From contig QNZT01000158.1 in the NCBI GenBank assembly GCA_003978455.1, forward strand, positions 1 through 15,138: a DNA stretch of 15,138 bases, in the 5' to 3' direction. Source of the DNA: Sulfurospirillum sp. (lineage in GTDB: Bacteria > Campylobacterota > Campylobacteria > Campylobacterales > QNZT01). The notes beneath the pieces were generated by a model that ran no database searches, was not told where the DNA came from, and was given only the letters and a program-made list of their open reading frames with translations. The position numbers and the translations under genes were made by a program. Shown piece after piece: positions 1 to 7,904 of the stretch. How positions within the stretch are numbered: position 1 is the first letter of the stretch; the number at the start of each line of letters is the position of its first letter.

Positions 1-430
1 TGGTAATATTACCTAGTACTTTGGCGCCAGTACTGATGACCGCACCGCTTTTGATGGTAGGATGACGTTTGACATTTTTGTCCAGACTGACACCGCCGAG
101 TGTCACCCCTTGATAGATCAGCACATCATCTTCGATAATGGCGGTTTCACCGATGACAATACCGATACCGTGGTCGATAAAGACACGTCGACCGATTTTA
201 CAGCGTGGATGCAGATCGATATTGGTGATAATTTGGGTAATGCCCATAATGAAGCGGGCTAAAAAATGAAAACCCCGATTATAGAGTTTGTGTGCTATCC
301 TATAGTTGATGATTGTCCAGACACCGGGATAGTTGAAAAATAGTTCAAATTTCGATTTGATGGCAGGATCGTTTTTGATCGGGGTCTGAAAATCCTCTTT
401 TATAATCTGCCAAAGTGATGCTGTATTCAT
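1..430 (-). CDS. cysE: Serine O-acetyltransferase CysE, partial (C-terminus beyond the left edge)
   Basis: The enzyme acetylates L-serine with acetyl-CoA to O-acetylserine, the precursor of cysteine, in the cytoplasm. I translated 143 residues back from an ATG at 428-430, and the frame stays open to base 1. An N-terminal helical part (residues 1-65) leads into left-handed beta-helix hexapeptide repeats. The stretches NIDLHPRCKIG and FIDHGIGIVIGETA match the CysE active site. Asp72 and His87 have the same 15-residue spacing as the catalytic Asp143/His158 pair of the E. coli enzyme. VTLGGVS near residue 110 is also typical. The N-terminal domain is much shorter than in E. coli, as in the short EpsC-like class. 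An AGAGGAA ribosome site lies at the end of speA, 7 bp upstream, so this gene is probably the next cistron of the same operon. The feedback-inhibition C-terminus is not visible. Confidence 0.93.
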   Translation of the reverse strand, partial: MNTASLWQIIKEDFQTPIKNDPAIKSKFELFFNYPGVWTIINYRIAHKLYNRGFHFLARFIMGITQIITNIDLHPRCKIGRRVFIDHGIGIVIGETAIIEDDVLIYQGVTLGGVSLDKNVKRHPTIKSGAVISTGAKVLGNIT

Positions 431-437
431 TTTTCCT

Positions 438-2267
438 CTAGTTAAACGTTTTTAAGTAGCCGTTCTCTTCCAGAATAGTAACGATTTTTGCATAGACACG
501 CTTATGCTCAGAAGGGGTGATAAAGGAAGATTTCTGGATATTGGCTAAAAATTTCTCTTGAATTGTGACTGGATTATAGTTTAAATCTTCTAAAATTTTC
601 ATGAGAGAGTCGCTTTTAACTAACTCAGTGAGCCGATAACCCTCTTTTGTGATTTTAACAGTTACTACAGTCGGTCGTGTAAAAAGATTGTGTTTCATCC
701 CCAGTACCTCCTGATAGGCGCCTACTTTGAAAAAGCCCAGAAAGTAGTCTTCTTTGTCGAGATCGACACTGTGCAGGAAGAGGGGATTTTTGCTGTCGAA
801 ATCGATCTCTCCGTCGCTGTCGCAGGTGATATCCCACAGACTGGCGGAGCGGGTCGGTCTGGTGTCGAGTTTTGCCAGCGGCATGACAGGAAAGCGCTGA
901 GCCAGTCCCCAGAAGTCAGGAATACTCTGAAAGATAGAGAAGTTGACAAGATACTTCTCCTGAATCTTGTCCTGAATCTGGCGCAACTCTTTGACCGGTT
1001 TGTCATGAAGCATCAAAATCGCTTTGCGGATAATGAGATGGGTCAGGATTTCACTGTTGGAACGGTCGATGAGATCGATATATCCCAGGTCAAAAAGTGT
1101 CAAAAGAGAGTTGAGATGGTCGATGCTGTCATGAAGATACTCCAGCGCGGTGTCCGGCTTGATGCAGGTGTAGAGTTCATGAAGCTCTTCGATAAGCGGC
1201 GGGTTTTCACTTTTTAGGCGAAGCGCTTTTTCGGAATACTCTTCTGTAAAAAGTTCAAAGACCGGTGCTACCAAAACGGCGTGGGAAGCGGCGATAAAAC
1301 GTCCTGATTCGATGATGATATTGGGCTCTTTTACGTTCTTCGCTTTGGCAATTCCCTGTAAGACAAATGTCGTATCGCTGGCATACTCTTTGAGGGAGTA
1401 GGTGACTTCCGGATAGGCTTCGTTTTGTGTATATTCTATCCCCAGACCGCCGCCGAGGTTGATACTTTGCAGGCTGCTTGCACCCATCCTAAGCAGATCG
1501 GCATAGATATTGCCCGCTTCTCTCAGCGCTTTTTTGAGGTTGGAGATCTGCGTCATCTGGGAGCCGATGTGAAAGTGGATCATCGTGAAGCGGTCAAGAA
1601 AGTTGTTTTGTTTCAGCAGCTCCATCGCCTCCAGCAATTCGGTGGAGGTGAGTCCGAATTTGGAGTTGATACCGCCGCTCTTTTGCCAGATACCCGATCC
1701 TATACTATGGAGTTTGATACGGATACCGATTTTAGGAACGGGTGCTTTCATCTCATTTGCAACTTCGATGATCGATTCGAGTTCGTTGATCCCTTCTATC
1801 GTCAAAGTGATATCGTGTCCCATTTTGGCAGAAAGAAACCCCAGCTCTATCATCTCTTTGTCTTTGAAACCGTTGACAGTGATCGGCGCACTGCTTTGGA
1901 TATGGCTCATCGCGATGATCAACTCCGCCTTGCTGCCTGCTTCCAGCCCATAGTTATAGGATGCACCCGCATCGATCAACGGTTTGAGAAAGTCGGGGTA
2001 CTGGTTGACTTTGAGGGGAAATACCGCTTTAAAATCTCCCTGATACTGTAACACTTCAAAGGCTTCATGAAAAGTGTTGAAAACCGCATCGATCTGCTTT
2101 TGGATCAGGTGGGGGAAACGCAGCAGCAGGGGACCTTTGGTGCCCTTGCTTCGAATCTCTTCAACGATATCATAGAGGGCGGGGGAGCTGAGATGGTTGA
2201 CACGCACCTTGTCATGATCGATGATAAAATCATCCTCTCCCCAGATATCGATGCCGTAGCGCTGCAT
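438..2267 (-). CDS. speA: Biosynthetic arginine decarboxylase SpeA
   Basis: This PLP-dependent fold-III decarboxylase converts arginine to agmatine, the first step of the agmatine route to putrescine and spermidine. The protein has 609 residues, a little shorter than E. coli SpeA. The N-terminal TIM barrel shows the Schiff-base lysine Lys86 in PLKVNQY, HFHIGSQ at 231-237, the phosphate-binding GGGLG at 272-276 and ESGR at 320-323. The C-terminal beta-sandwich carries the second active-site element DITCDSDG with the likely catalytic Cys482. The ATG at 2265-2267 lies 3 bp after the hisS stop and is preceded by GGAG at the hisS end, so the two are co-transcribed and probably translationally linked. 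I saw no signal peptide; a cytoplasmic location is likely. The family call is firm, and the motifs argue against diaminopimelate or ornithine decarboxylase. Confidence 0.96.
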   Translation of the reverse strand: MQRYGIDIWGEDDFIIDHDKVRVNHLSSPALYDIVEEIRSKGTKGPLLLRFPHLIQKQIDAVFNTFHEAFEVLQYQGDFKAVFPLKVNQYPDFLKPLIDAGASYNYGLEAGSKAELIIAMSHIQSSAPITVNGFKDKEMIELGFLSAKMGHDITLTIEGINELESIIEVANEMKAPVPKIGIRIKLHSIGSGIWQKSGGINSKFGLTSTELLEAMELLKQNNFLDRFTMIHFHIGSQMTQISNLKKALREAGNIYADLLRMGASSLQSINLGGGLGIEYTQNEAYPEVTYSLKEYASDTTFVLQGIAKAKNVKEPNIIIESGRFIAASHAVLVAPVFELFTEEYSEKALRLKSENPPLIEELHELYTCIKPDTALEYLHDSIDHLNSLLTLFDLGYIDLIDRSNSEILTHLIIRKAILMLHDKPVKELRQIQDKIQEKYLVNFSIFQSIPDFWGLAQRFPVMPLAKLDTRPTRSASLWDITCDSDGEIDFDSKNPLFLHSVDLDKEDYFLGFFKVGAYQEVLGMKHNLFTRPTVVTVKITKEGYRLTELVKSDSLMKILEDLNYNPVTIQEKFLANIQKSSFITPSEHKRVYAKIVTILEENGYLKTFN

Positions 2268-2270
2268 AGA

Positions 2271-3476
2271 CTACTCCAGCGCTCTCTTCTCTTCTTCTTT
2301 CTCGACCAAATCCTTGACCCAGAGCTGTCTTTGTGCCAGTTCATCTTCGCCGATGACGGCACAGTAGCGTGCTCCCGCCTTGTCGGCTGCCTTGAGATGC
2401 GCTTTGAGTGAGCGTACATCGTAGGAGAGGGTGACTTTATCGGTTCGGCGCTGTTTGGAGGCTGCGACGAAAATCGGTGTGATCGCCTCTTCGCAGAGTG
2501 CGCCGAAGTAGTATCCCTCACGCTCTTTGGGCGGTGTTTCGATCATCTCCATCAGACGCTCTATACCGATCGCGAAACCGATTGCCGGTGTCTCTTTACC
2601 GTCGAGAAAGGAGACCAGTTTGTCGTAACGCCCGCCGCCTGCAACGGCATTTTGCGCACCCAGATCGCCGCTGACAAACTCAAAAGCGGTTTTGTTGTAG
2701 TAATCCAGACCGCGTACGAGATTGGGGTCGATCTCATATGCGACACCTTTTGCGTCCAGCAGTGTCAGCAGGCTGTTGAAGTGGGTGTCGCAGGATGCAC
2801 AGAGGTTTTCTCTCAGACGCGGAGCGGGAATCAGAACCTCCTGACATTTGCTGTTTTTACAGTCAAAGACACGGATCGGATTGGTCGCTTTTCTGCGTTG
2901 GCAATCTTCACACAGTTCACCCTCTTTCTCATCCAGAAACTTCATGAGTGTTTCACGGTAGGGAGGCATACAGTCGCTGCACCCCAGAGAGTTGATCTTC
3001 AGCGTATAACGGATACCGAAAAAGTCGAGAATCTCTTTGAGCATCAGGATGATAGCGGCATCTTCGAGGTAACTCTCTACGCCGAAACTCTCCACACCGA
3101 ACTGGTGGAACTGACGAAAACGCCCCTTTTGCGGTCGTTCATACCGGAACATCGGTCCGTGGTAAAAGAAGCGGTGGATACCGCCCTGACGGTCATACTT
3201 CTTTTCGATGAACGCCCGCACGACACCTGCCGTGCCTTCGGGTCTCAGACAGACGTCGTTGCCGCCTTTGTCGATAAACTGGTACATCTCTTTGCCGACG
3301 ATGTCGCTGCTCTCTCCGACGCTGCGTTTGAAGAGTGTTGTCTCTTCGAGAATCGGTGTTTCGATAAATACAAATCCATATTTCTTTACGATCGCTGCCG
3401 TATTTTCGAGGATGTAACTATACTTTTCATTTTGCGGCGGTAATATATCTTTCATGCCGCGGAGTGCTGTTATCAT
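2271..3476 (-). CDS. hisS: Histidine--tRNA ligase HisRS
   Basis: This class II aminoacyl-tRNA synthetase charges tRNA-His. The protein is 401 residues, slightly shorter than the usual 420. It begins ITALRGMKDILPP, typical of HisRS. Motif 2 is FRYERPQKGRFRQFHQFG (110-127), the histidine-specific loop is LVRGLDYYNK (253-262), and motif 3 is AIGFAIGIERL (298-308). A C-terminal anticodon-binding domain covers about 325-401. The middle region has four cysteine pairs (165/168, 189/192, 206/211, 226/229). I recall this pattern in many bacterial HisRS, where it probably binds zinc. The ATG at 3474-3476 overlaps the tmk stop as ATGA, indicating translational coupling. HisZ is unlikely because the catalytic motifs are intact. 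Confidence 0.97.
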   Translation of the reverse strand: MITALRGMKDILPPQNEKYSYILENTAAIVKKYGFVFIETPILEETTLFKRSVGESSDIVGKEMYQFIDKGGNDVCLRPEGTAGVVRAFIEKKYDRQGGIHRFFYHGPMFRYERPQKGRFRQFHQFGVESFGVESYLEDAAIILMLKEILDFFGIRYTLKINSLGCSDCMPPYRETLMKFLDEKEGELCEDCQRRKATNPIRVFDCKNSKCQEVLIPAPRLRENLCASCDTHFNSLLTLLDAKGVAYEIDPNLVRGLDYYNKTAFEFVSGDLGAQNAVAGGGRYDKLVSFLDGKETPAIGFAIGIERLMEMIETPPKEREGYYFGALCEEAITPIFVAASKQRRTDKVTLSYDVRSLKAHLKAADKAGARYCAVIGEDELAQRQLWVKDLVEKEEEKRALE

Positions 3477-4048
3477 GCCAGTAACCCTTTGATATTTTGA
3501 TGGATGCGTTCGATCGGTTCGGAAGCATCGTAGATGGCGTATTTTATATTTAATTTCTTTAAGATATCGACCATGTTTTGCTGTACGCTCAGCAGATAGC
3601 CGATTCCCCGTTTTTCGATCATATCTTCGCTTTTGGTGCCCATCCGCTCTCTGATAAGCTGCTCGTTTGTCTGAAGCAAAATTACCAGATCGGGCAGGGT
3701 GTTATCGAGTGCAAACCTGTTTAGTTGCAAGAGAAAGTCGAGATCATATTCGGGATGGTTTGCCAGTGCATAGGCGATCCCGGAGATAAAACCTCTGTCG
3801 CTGATGATGAGTTTGTCGCGGTTGGGTGCGATCACTTCATGATAGTGCTCCGCACGGTCTGCCAGAAACAAAAAGAGCTCCGTTTTGTGGTTCGCCACAC
3901 CTTCATGAAGTATCATCTCGCGCAGTTGCAGCCCCAGAGCGGTACCGCCTGGCTCTTTGGTGAGGAGTGCGTCGGGATATGCCTCTTTCAGAAGTGTCGC
4001 CTGTGTACTCTTCCCTGAGGTATCGACCCCCTCAAATATCAAGTACAT
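3473..4048 (-). CDS. tmk: Thymidylate kinase
   Basis: It phosphorylates dTMP to dTDP with ATP, an essential step of dTTP synthesis in the cytoplasm. The protein is 191 residues, slightly shorter than the common 205-215. The P-loop GVDTSGKST spans 7-15 with Lys13. KEPGGT (31-36) is typical of the family. The motif usually written DRY/DRF appears as SDRGFISG with Asp84-Arg85. RMGTKSEDMIEKRG near residue 135 is the LID-like region. The start at 4046-4048 lies inside the end of coaD (17-nt overlap), and the stop overlaps the hisS start as ATGA. This is a standard member of the housekeeping operon; shikimate or adenylate kinase is excluded by the DRG and EPGGT motifs. Confidence 0.96.
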   Translation of the reverse strand: MYLIFEGVDTSGKSTQATLLKEAYPDALLTKEPGGTALGLQLREMILHEGVANHKTELFLFLADRAEHYHEVIAPNRDKLIISDRGFISGIAYALANHPEYDLDFLLQLNRFALDNTLPDLVILLQTNEQLIRERMGTKSEDMIEKRGIGYLLSVQQNMVDILKKLNIKYAIYDASEPIERIHQNIKGLLA

Positions 4049-4526
4049 CAGACTCCCCGTCCAGTAGCGGCAGTATCGACTTTGGCACCAGGTGGGAGAT
4101 GTTTCCGTTGTGGTTAAGTATGGTGCGCACTACCGAAGAGCTGATAAAAGCGTTGGGCAGGTTGGGCATGAGGTAGATAGTCTCGATATTTGGATCGAGT
4201 GACGCATTGGCATAGCCCATCTGCAGCTCATACTCAAAGTCGCTGACTGCGCGAAGTCCCCTTACGATCAGGTTGGTACCCATCTCTTTTGCCAGATCGA
4301 CCAGCAGGGTGTTGAAACTGACGATTTTGATATTGTGAAAATCCGCGGTTGCCAGCTCGATCAGTTTTTTGCGCTTTTGGAGTGAAAACATCGGTTTTTT
4401 GGCGCTCGACTCCGCCACTGCGACGATCACACCGTCAAAGATCTTCCCCGCTCGCTCGATAATATCGATATGCCCGTTTGTGATCGGATCAAATGTCCCC
4501 GGATAGAGCGCTATCTTCTCTCTCAT
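4032..4526 (-). CDS. coaD: Phosphopantetheine adenylyltransferase CoaD
   Basis: The enzyme adenylates 4'-phosphopantetheine to dephospho-CoA, the penultimate step of CoA synthesis. I chose the ATG at 4524-4526, giving 164 residues, the normal family length. It overlaps the ubiX stop as ATGA, follows a GGAGAGGAGAG ribosome site, and makes the protein begin at MREKIALYPGTFDP. A longer open frame runs upstream, but its extra 19 residues are not CoaD-like and lie inside ubiX. The nucleotidyltransferase motif TNGH is at 16-19, RGLRAVSDFEYELQM is the substrate-binding region, and ISSSVVR is the C-terminal signature. The 3' end overlaps tmk by 17 nt. A hexameric cytoplasmic enzyme is expected from the family. 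Confidence 0.96.
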   Translation of the reverse strand: MREKIALYPGTFDPITNGHIDIIERAGKIFDGVIVAVAESSAKKPMFSLQKRKKLIELATADFHNIKIVSFNTLLVDLAKEMGTNLIVRGLRAVSDFEYELQMGYANASLDPNIETIYLMPNLPNAFISSSVVRTILNHNGNISHLVPKSILPLLDGESDVLDI

Positions 4527-5050
4527 CTCTCCTCTCCCCATCGTTGAAATAGATTGTGTTCGATTCCCAGCAGGTCGAACCACTTGCCGATCATGAAATC
4601 TTCCATATCTTCAAGCGTTTTGATGTCGGCATAGTAGCCGGAAACCGGCGGGGCGATAACCACCCCTATACGTGACAATTTTAGCATATTTTCCAGTGAG
4701 ATAGGTGAAAAGGGCATCTCTCTGGGTGCCAGAAGCAGTTTGCGCTGCTCTTTGATCTGCACACTTGCCGCACGGGTAGTGAGGTTGTCGGCGATACCGC
4801 AAGCGATCTTGGCGAGGGTGTTCATGGAGGCGGGGATGATCGCCATCGCATCACACCGGAAAGATCCGGATGCCACAGGTGCGGCGATGTCGCTGTTGTC
4901 CAAAAGGGTGAGCTTCTGCTCTTTTGCAAAAACCGTTTCGGCATTTTCGGAGAGGATCAGATAGGTTTCGACTGTTTCGGGCAGCGCCTCGACGAACCGC
5001 TTCCCCAGACCCACGCCGCTGGCGCCGGTGATCGCGACGATCAGCCTCAT
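4523..5050 (-). CDS. ubiX: Flavin prenyltransferase UbiX
   Basis: UbiX attaches a dimethylallyl group to FMN, making the prenyl-FMN cofactor used by UbiD-type decarboxylases. The 175-residue protein starts with the Rossmann-like ITGASGVGLGKR. It contains the flavin/substrate region IIPASMNTLAKIACGIADNLTTRAA (from about residue 73), the conserved LLAPREMPFSPISLENMLKL, and APPVSGYY. In Campylobacterota the expected partners are a UbiD-like decarboxylase for menaquinone (futalosine route) or other aromatic acid decarboxylases, but none lies in this window. The ATG at 5048-5050 overlaps the flgA stop as ATGA, and the stop overlaps the coaD start in the same way. The family call is firm; the physiological decarboxylase partner is inference. 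Confidence 0.95.
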   Translation of the reverse strand: MRLIVAITGASGVGLGKRFVEALPETVETYLILSENAETVFAKEQKLTLLDNSDIAAPVASGSFRCDAMAIIPASMNTLAKIACGIADNLTTRAASVQIKEQRKLLLAPREMPFSPISLENMLKLSRIGVVIAPPVSGYYADIKTLEDMEDFMIGKWFDLLGIEHNLFQRWGEER

Positions 5051-5721
5051 TCGATTACTTCTACGGTGGTGTTGGAGATGATACGTGCTTTGAAAGATTT
5101 TTTGTAATCTTTTTTGATCCGGATAATATCCCCGATATTGCCGCTTTGCATCGCTTTCGCGCCAAACTGAAGCTGAAGTGCTCCGTCACGGATGATAGCG
5201 GTCACTTTTTCGTTTCGCCGGATATCTGTCGTGCGGGTTACCTTTTCAAAAGAGAGGATGTCACCCGCTTTGATATGGCGTTTCGCCGCATAGAGACCGA
5301 AGTCCGCATCCGCCATCGGTTTGTGGTAAAGTGTGGTAAAGGGGATTTCACTGTAATCGGCGAGATCGGTCGTGACGGTACGCCCTTTTTGGATATCGGT
5401 GGCAGCTTTGTAGAGGGGAATCGTTGCATAGATGTGGTATTTGTAGTAGGTTTTGCGTATCTTGTCCCCTTTAGCAAATGTGACCATCACGCTTCCTTTG
5501 GCACGGCGGAGATTGTCTCTGGTGATATTGAGCGTCGTGACACGGTAGTCGTGCAACCGCTTGGGTAGTGTCGAAACGGCTTTGACCTCTATCGACCGGA
5601 TATGCATCTGAGGATAGGTGGTTTGAAACTTCTGACGCAGTATCTCTTTGATCCTGGTTTCATGAAGTGTGGTGGAGAAGAGTGTCAGCGGCAGCAGCAA
5701 CAGAAGCAGAAATATTTTCAA
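5047..5721 (-). CDS. flgA: Flagellar P-ring assembly chaperone FlgA
   Basis: FlgA is a periplasmic chaperone for assembling the FlgI P-ring of the flagellar basal body. The 224-residue product begins MKIFLLLLLLPLTLFS, a clear signal peptide with likely cleavage near residue 17. The C-terminal half (about 90-220) has the SAF/FlgA pattern: TDIQKGRTVTTDL, AKRHIKAGDILSFEKV and GDIIRIKKD. The start codon is TTG at 5719-5721. No in-frame ATG gives a better signal peptide, and AAAAGG lies about 10 nt upstream. A TATAAT box further up makes this the first gene of the seven-gene operon. A flagellar gene at the head of a housekeeping operon is unusual outside this group. Protein identity rests on overall pattern rather than a catalytic motif. 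Confidence 0.88.
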   Translation of the reverse strand: MKIFLLLLLLPLTLFSTTLHETRIKEILRQKFQTTYPQMHIRSIEVKAVSTLPKRLHDYRVTTLNITRDNLRRAKGSVMVTFAKGDKIRKTYYKYHIYATIPLYKAATDIQKGRTVTTDLADYSEIPFTTLYHKPMADADFGLYAAKRHIKAGDILSFEKVTRTTDIRRNEKVTAIIRDGALQLQFGAKAMQSGNIGDIIRIKKDYKKSFKARIISNTTVEVIE

Positions 5722-5766
5722 AATAGTTTGCCTTTTAGGAGGTTGTTTTTGTAATTAACAGCAAAA

Positions 5767-5772
5767 ATTATA
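5767..5772 (-). promoter_or_regulatory. -10 box of the flgA operon promoter
   Basis: The minus strand reads GGGTATAAT, a perfect -10 hexamer. It predicts a start near 5760 and a leader of about 39 nt to the flgA TTG. No convincing TTGACA lies upstream, which is usual for sigma-70 promoters in Campylobacterota. I see no sigma-54 or sigma-28 pattern here. Confidence 0.55.
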
Positions 5773-5864
5773 CCCAATCTTCTGTTATTGCTACCTAATC
5801 AGTAGGGAGTTACTATGGTTTTTTGCTTTATCCATTATGAAAAAAAAGAACTATTTAGATAACA

Positions 5865-5873
5865 TGATATTAT
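5865..5873 (+). promoter_or_regulatory. Extended -10 promoter of the YyaL-like gene
   Basis: TGATATTAT is an extended -10 element (TG-N-TATTAT). It predicts a start near 5880 and a 20-nt leader carrying GAAGGAGGAG just before the GTG start at 5900. Upstream sequence is A-rich without a clear -35. Together with the opposite TATAAT box at 5767-5772, it makes the 178-bp spacer a divergent promoter region. Confidence 0.42.
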
Positions 5874-5899
5874 GAAACGACAGAGTTGAAGGAGGAGTT

Positions 5900-7900
5900 G
5901 TGATTCGTCTGATGCTGATGTACTGTCTGGGTGTGATGCTTTACGGCGCACCGGACTTTACCAATGCCCTTATCCATGAAAAATCCCCCTATCTGATCCA
6001 TCATGCACACAATCCCGTCAACTGGTATCCCTATACACCTGAAGCATTTGCGAAAGCGAAAAAAGAGCATAAACTGATCTTTCTCTCTATCGGGTTCAGT
6101 ACCTGTCACTGGTGTCATGTGATGGAAAAAGAGTCGTTTACAAACAGTAAAATAGCACAGATGCTCAACAAAGACTATATCAGTATCAAAGTAGATAAAG
6201 AGGAGATGCCCGATATCGATATCTTTTATCAGCATATCTACACCGGTATGACAGGCAGACACAACAGTTGGCCTTTGAGTATTATCATGACGCCGGACAA
6301 AGAGGTGCTGTATGCCTCTTCGTATATCCCTCCCGTGGACAGTTACGGTATTCCGGGGCTGGAAACATTGCTGCCGAAATATGCAAAACTTGTCAGAGAA
6401 AATCCCGAAAAAATCGCAGCGCTCATCAGCAAAAATCTGCGTCTGATTTCGCAGAAAAGAGAGAAAAATGAAGTGCCCGCCGATCAGAATATCACAGAGC
6501 GCTACGTTTTGAAGATGGCGGACTATTTCAAGCGTATCGAAGAGGATCTCAACGGGCATTCGCGTTTTCCCATGGCATCCAACCTGCGTCTGTTACTCGA
6601 TATCTATATGCTTAACGGCGATAAACGTGCTTTGCAGATGGTGCAGAAAAAATTGACCGACATGGCGCAGGGCGGTATTTATGATCAGATAGAGGGCGGC
6701 TTCTTCCGTTATGCGACCGATCCTGAGTGGGTGATTCCCCATTTTGAGAAGATGCTCTATACCAACGCTGAACTGCTCGTGCTCTATATCAGGATGTGGC
6801 TGTTGACGGGCAAACCTCTCTTTCAGAAAGTGGTCAGAGAGACCATCGCAGAGTATCACAGACATCTGGAGAAGGAGCATCTCTTTTTCGGAGCGACCGA
6901 TGCAGACAGTTCCGGCAGAGAGGGCGGTTACTTTGTCTATGGCTACGATGAGGTGAACGAGGCACTCAAAAAGGCTGACTTTAACCGTACGGAGCGTGAG
7001 ACACTGATGGAGTTTTTTGATATTTCACAGCCGGGAAATTTTAAAAATGATCTGAGCAATGTCAATATCAATACCGGTTTTTCACAGGATGAGATTCCAA
7101 AAGGTGCGAAAAAAGTGAAAAAAATCCTCCGGCAACTGCGTACAAAAAGGGAGTTTCCGTTTATCGACAAAAAGATCATCACTTCATGGAATGCGATGAT
7201 GATCAAAGCACTTTTCAAAGCTTCCGTGCTGGAGAGCCGGTACGGTAAAGATGCTATCAGATCGCTGGATGCGCTGCTGCACAAAAACTATAAAAACGGC
7301 ACCCTCTACCACTACACCATAGGATACAGCCGTCCGGAGCACGTCGCTTTTCTGGAGGATTATGCCTTTTTGATCGATGCCGTACTCGAAGCGTATGAGC
7401 ATACCTATGACGAGAGATATCTGAAACTGGTAAAGAAATTGATCGCAGAGGCAAAAGGGAAATTTTACCGAAACGGTGTCTGGTATCTGAATCAGGACGA
7501 GCCCGGAATCAAAACCCGCTATCTGGACAAATACTATACATCGCCGCTGCCGCGTATGTTTCATGATTTGCTGACTTTCGCTTCTCTGACATACGACGTC
7601 ACTCTCTATCATGAAACAAAGAAGATGATAGCGGATGAGCGGGAGAGAATTTTAACCGCTTTTGACAAATCACCCGAAGCCCTGCGTGTTTTGATCCGCT
7701 TGCAATACGGTGATATCATCTTCAAAGCGAAAAAGGCGCAGTTGCTGGCGCACAAAAAAGAGATCGCAAAAGTACGCTATCCGTTTTTATTGACCAAAAG
7801 TGAAAAAGCGGATCTCTTTTTACTATGCAGTATGGAGAGTTGTTTCTTTTATGACAAAAATCTGACCAAAGTACTCAAGGAGATCAAAGCGAGAAAATAG
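5900..7900 (+). CDS. YyaL/DUF255 thioredoxin-domain protein with apparent signal peptide
   Basis: This 666-residue protein belongs to the YyaL/DUF255 (SPATA20-like) family: an N-terminal thioredoxin-like domain followed by an alpha/alpha six-hairpin glycosidase-like domain. The biochemical role of the family is not settled. Residues 22-150 hold the conserved start (LIHEKSPYLIHHAHNPVNW) and a redox-type motif FSTCHWCHVME with Cys69 and Cys72. The helical domain shows GGIYDQIEGGFFRYATD, PHFEKMLYTNAELL and DADSSGREGGYFVY. Cys643/Cys648 near the C-terminus match the terminal Cys pair of relatives. Residues 2-17 form a hydrophobic segment ending YGA, which looks like a signal peptide; most relatives that I know lack one. 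The GTG at 5900 was chosen because GGAGGAG lies 2-4 bp upstream and the next ATG (5912) is too far. It converges on the response regulator gene, 4 bp between stops. Confidence 0.88.
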   Translation: MIRLMLMYCLGVMLYGAPDFTNALIHEKSPYLIHHAHNPVNWYPYTPEAFAKAKKEHKLIFLSIGFSTCHWCHVMEKESFTNSKIAQMLNKDYISIKVDKEEMPDIDIFYQHIYTGMTGRHNSWPLSIIMTPDKEVLYASSYIPPVDSYGIPGLETLLPKYAKLVRENPEKIAALISKNLRLISQKREKNEVPADQNITERYVLKMADYFKRIEEDLNGHSRFPMASNLRLLLDIYMLNGDKRALQMVQKKLTDMAQGGIYDQIEGGFFRYATDPEWVIPHFEKMLYTNAELLVLYIRMWLLTGKPLFQKVVRETIAEYHRHLEKEHLFFGATDADSSGREGGYFVYGYDEVNEALKKADFNRTERETLMEFFDISQPGNFKNDLSNVNINTGFSQDEIPKGAKKVKKILRQLRTKREFPFIDKKIITSWNAMMIKALFKASVLESRYGKDAIRSLDALLHKNYKNGTLYHYTIGYSRPEHVAFLEDYAFLIDAVLEAYEHTYDERYLKLVKKLIAEAKGKFYRNGVWYLNQDEPGIKTRYLDKYYTSPLPRMFHDLLTFASLTYDVTLYHETKKMIADERERILTAFDKSPEALRVLIRLQYGDIIFKAKKAQLLAHKKEIAKVRYPFLLTKSEKADLFLLCSMESCFFYDKNLTKVLKEIKARK

Positions 7901-7904
7901 CCGT

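Noticed and set aside
4527..4583. A 19-residue N-terminal extension of CoaD.
   Set aside because: The MREKIALYPGTFDP start gives normal family length, has a strong ribosome site and an ATGA overlap with ubiX.
5815..5862. A 15-codon micro-ORF with AGGGAG upstream, as a possible leader peptide.
   Set aside because: It lies upstream of the extended -10 at 5865-5873, so it would not be in the likely transcript, and short frames of this kind are common by chance.
7901..7904. A shared terminator between the convergent YyaL-like and regulator genes.
   Set aside because: The stops are 4 bp apart and I found no stem with a T tract in either direction at the junction.
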